Assembly: GCA_017627975.1 (NCBI GenBank)
Contig: JAGAFT010000256.1
Coordinates: 1-8,019 of the forward strand
Direction of reading: 5' to 3'
Source: Oscillospiraceae bacterium
GTDB taxonomy: Bacteria; Bacillota_A; Clostridia; Oscillospirales; Oscillospiraceae
DNA length: 8,019 bases
Positions 6,808-8,019 of this stretch are shown in pieces. The notes under the pieces are model-generated. The model made no database searches. It worked only from the letters and a program-made list of their open reading frames with translations, and was not told the DNA's origin. Every line of letters begins with the position of its first letter. The stretch's first letter is position 1. The position numbers and the translations under genes are program-made.

Positions 6808-7131
6808 TCAGATAAAATCTTCCCGCATCGGTGTGAAAATGTCCAGAAGCGTGGTATCTTCCAGGATCTGAACGCCGTGGACGACATTGGGCGCCACATA
6901 ATAGGTATCCCCGGTATGAAGGACCTGATCCGGCTGTCCCTCCTCCTGGTAAACCAGGCTTCCGCTTACGATGTAGCCGATCTGCTCATGGGGGTGCGAG
7001 TGTTTTGCCCCCACCGCCCCTGCGGGAAACTTCAGTTCGACGGTCATCAGGTTCGGGCTGTAGGAAAGCACCTTGCGGGTGACGCCCCCGCCGATGTCGC
7101 GGCCGTTTATCGTTTTGTTCTCAGTAAACAC
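6808..7131 (-). CDS. KdgF-like single-domain cupin protein
   Basis: This 107-residue protein is a small cupin barrel resembling KdgF, which helps convert 4,5-unsaturated uronates from pectin or alginate lyases into linear keto sugars. Cupin motif 1 is visible as KHSHPHEQIGYIVSG (43-57): His44, His46 and Gln50 occupy the metal-ligand places, with Gln replacing the usual Glu, as in KdgF. Motif 2 is GDTYYVAPNVVHGV (74-87), with His85 as the fourth ligand. The start is a GTG at 7131. An in-frame stop (7149-7147) lies just upstream and no earlier start fits. AAAGGA (7142-7147) sits ten bases before it. The gene lies between the TRAP permease and uxaC, so it probably handles an unsaturated or alternative form of the imported uronate. 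Small cupins are functionally diverse, so the KdgF role is likely but unproven. The other enzymes of that route, KduI and KduD, are not seen here. Confidence 0.85.
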   Translation of the reverse strand: MFTENKTINGRDIGGGVTRKVLSYSPNLMTVELKFPAGAVGAKHSHPHEQIGYIVSGSLVYQEEGQPDQVLHTGDTYYVAPNVVHGVQILEDTTLLDIFTPMREDFI

Positions 7132-7141
7132 GTTTTCTCGT

Positions 7142-7159
7142 TCCTTTCAATGGGAAAGG
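7142..7159 (-). promoter_or_regulatory. Cupin ribosome binding site within a small hairpin
   Basis: In the minus-strand transcript CCTTTC (7159-7154) can pair perfectly with GAAAGG (7148-7143) across a five-base loop. The right arm contains most of the AAAGGA Shine-Dalgarno sequence (7147-7142) of the GTG-started cupin gene. The pairing would hide the site and is partly incompatible with the larger stem-loop immediately upstream. The base pairing is seen directly; any regulatory role is inference. Confidence 0.4.
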
Positions 7160-7188
7160 GACATAAGTGGCTCGCGCTTATGTTCCTT
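7156..7188 (-). promoter_or_regulatory. Stem-loop in the dctM-cupin gap
   Basis: In the transcript AAGG-A-ACATAAG pairs with CTTATGT-C-CCTT: eleven Watson-Crick pairs with one A-C mismatch around a nine-base loop. No run of T follows, so it is not a typical terminator. It could protect or process the mRNA between the transporter and enzyme parts of the operon. Confidence 0.5.
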
Positions 7189-7203
7189 CAAGTACATGCC
7201 GGA

Positions 7204-7224
7204 ACTTACAGGGAACCTGTAAGT
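7204..7224 (-). promoter_or_regulatory. Perfect stem-loop across the dctM stop codon
   Basis: ACTTACAGG and CCTGTAAGT form nine perfect pairs around a three-base loop. The element includes the last codons and the TAA stop of the TRAP permease gene. It is not followed by a T tract and lies 15 bases before the next stem-loop. Such pairs of structures often mark mRNA processing or stability boundaries within operons; that role is inferred here. Confidence 0.5.
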
Positions 7225-8019
7225 CTCGGCAGCCAGAGGCTGATATCCGGAATAAACGAAATCAGAATCAGCGCCACGAGCATGCAGAAATAGAAGGGCA
7301 GCGTTGCCTTGACCACCTTCTCCATCGGTCTTTTTGCCACGGCGGAGCCGATGAACAGCACCGCGCCGACCGGCGGCGTGAGCAAGCCGATGCCGCAGTT
7401 GAGCACCATCATGATGCCGAACTGCACTGGGTGAATCCCCACTTCCAGCGCAACCGGAAGCAGAATCGGCGTCGCGATCAGGATGATGGGCGCCATGTCC
7501 ATGATCATGCCAAGAAGCAGAACAATAAGGTTCAGCATCAGGATCACGACAACGCGGTTGCTGGAGATGCTGGTGATGAAAGTCGCCGCCTTGGCGGGGA
7601 CGTGCAGATTGGTCAGGCAGTAGCCGAACGCGCCGGAGAGGGAGATCAGGATCAGCACGATCGCCAGCGTGTCGATGCACTGCTCCAGGCTCTTCCAGAC
7701 GCCCTTCCAGTTAAGCCCTCTGTAGATATACACGGAAACGATCAGCGAATAGATGACCGCGATGGCCGCAGACTCGGTGGCCGTGAAGACACCGCCGACC
7801 ACGCCGACCACGACGATCAGCACCGCGAGCAATGCCCAGATGGACTGGCCGATCTGCCTGATGAAGTTTTTCAGGGAGAAGGGTGCGCCCTTGGGATAAT
7901 TGCGCTTTACAGAGATGATGTAGGACCCCACCATCAGCGCGATCGCCAGCAGCGCGCCGGGGACATAGCCCGCCATGAAGAGTGCGCCGACAGAGACGCC
8001 GCCGGCCGAGGTTGCACAA
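7206..8019 (-). CDS. TRAP transporter large permease subunit (DctM type), C-terminal part, cut by window edge
   Basis: About 270 residues of a membrane protein are visible and the frame stays open to the right edge. The real start therefore lies outside; family members have about 430 residues, so roughly the first 160 are missing. DctM subunits carry solutes across the inner membrane using a sodium gradient, together with a small DctQ subunit and a periplasmic or tethered DctP binding protein. The visible part has about seven hydrophobic segments. It also has hallmarks of the family: an ATSAGGVSVGALFMAGYVPG stretch at the edge, GGVFTATESAAIAVIYSL, LNLIVLLLGMIMDMAPIILI, ATPILLPVALEVGIHPVQFG and IGLLTPPVGAVLF. 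The gene ends at the TAA 7208-7206, 74 bases before the cupin GTG, and the context points to a uronate as cargo. The dctP and dctQ genes would be expected just beyond the right edge. Confidence 0.93.
   Translation of the reverse strand, partial: CATSAGGVSVGALFMAGYVPGALLAIALMVGSYIISVKRNYPKGAPFSLKNFIRQIGQSIWALLAVLIVVVGVVGGVFTATESAAIAVIYSLIVSVYIYRGLNWKGVWKSLEQCIDTLAIVLILISLSGAFGYCLTNLHVPAKAATFITSISSNRVVVILMLNLIVLLLGMIMDMAPIILIATPILLPVALEVGIHPVQFGIMMVLNCGIGLLTPPVGAVLFIGSAVAKRPMEKVVKATLPFYFCMLVALILISFIPDISLWLPRLTGSL

Noticed and set aside
5313..6815. A 500-codon open frame on the plus strand covering nearly all of uxaC, with similar long antisense frames over uxaB (4018-5325), uxaA (2672-3130), the regulator (1721-2119) and uxuA (477-1262)
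   Set aside because: All are exactly codon-in-register antisense to the real genes. In that register an antisense stop needs TTA, CTA or TCA in the sense gene, and these are rare codons in GC-rich genomes. The sense products are clear family members, while the antisense translations look like low-complexity shadow proteins.
6795..6899. Upstream extension of uxaC by 35 codons into the cupin gene
   Set aside because: The extra residues do not fit the family, and the ATG at 6794 has a good ribosome binding site in the intergenic gap.
7204..7224. The dctM-end hairpin as an intrinsic terminator
   Set aside because: No T tract follows in the direction of transcription, and the next gene belongs to the same pathway at short distance.
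1..8019. Mobile elements, CRISPR arrays, tRNA or rRNA genes, phage genes
   Set aside because: No transposase-like product, terminal repeats, regularly spaced repeats or structured RNA gene was recognised; the genes form a continuous metabolic locus.

Overview
The window is part of a bacterial catabolic locus for hexuronic acids (D-galacturonate, D-glucuronate), the sugar acids released from pectin and glucuronate-containing polymers. Every supported gene lies on the minus strand, so transcription runs from right to left. GC-rich codon use, strong AGGAGG-like ribosome binding sites, tightly packed genes and an FCD-type GntR regulator would fit an anaerobic, plant-fibre-using gut bacterium, perhaps a member of the Clostridia (Bacillota). 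That taxonomic placement is inference only; a spirochaete or another lineage cannot be excluded.

In transcription order the main gene cluster is: the C-terminal two thirds of a TRAP transporter large permease (dctM-type, cut by the right edge), a KdgF-like cupin, uxaC (uronate isomerase), uxaB (tagaturonate reductase), uxaA (altronate dehydratase), a GntR/FCD regulator and uxuA (mannonate dehydratase). It ends in a stem-loop that looks like an intrinsic terminator at about 410-456. Gaps are 74, 13, 23, -4 (ATGA overlap), 39 and 11 bases, consistent with one polycistronic unit whose promoter lies off the right edge. The 74-base gap between dctM and the cupin gene holds several potential RNA hairpins, one of which covers the cupin ribosome binding site.

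Functionally, the TRAP system would import the uronate. UxaC isomerises galacturonate to tagaturonate and glucuronate to fructuronate. UxaB and UxaA take the galacturonate branch through altronate to 2-keto-3-deoxygluconate (KDG). UxuA takes mannonate, from the glucuronate branch, to the same KDG. The fructuronate reductase (UxuB), KDG kinase and KDPG aldolase are not in this window. The cupin suggests that unsaturated uronates made by polysaccharide lyases also feed in.

Beyond the terminator, bases 243-417 hold a promoter with perfect consensus -35 and -10 hexamers and 17-base spacing. It drives a separate gene at the left edge: the N-terminus of a secreted family 1 solute-binding protein of a carbohydrate ABC transporter.

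The window is a fairly conventional hexuronate locus. I see no phage, IS element, CRISPR array, tRNA or rRNA, and no convincing novel system. The points most worth a second look are the RNA structures upstream of the cupin gene, the regulatory architecture of the left-hand promoter, and the incomplete glucuronate branch.
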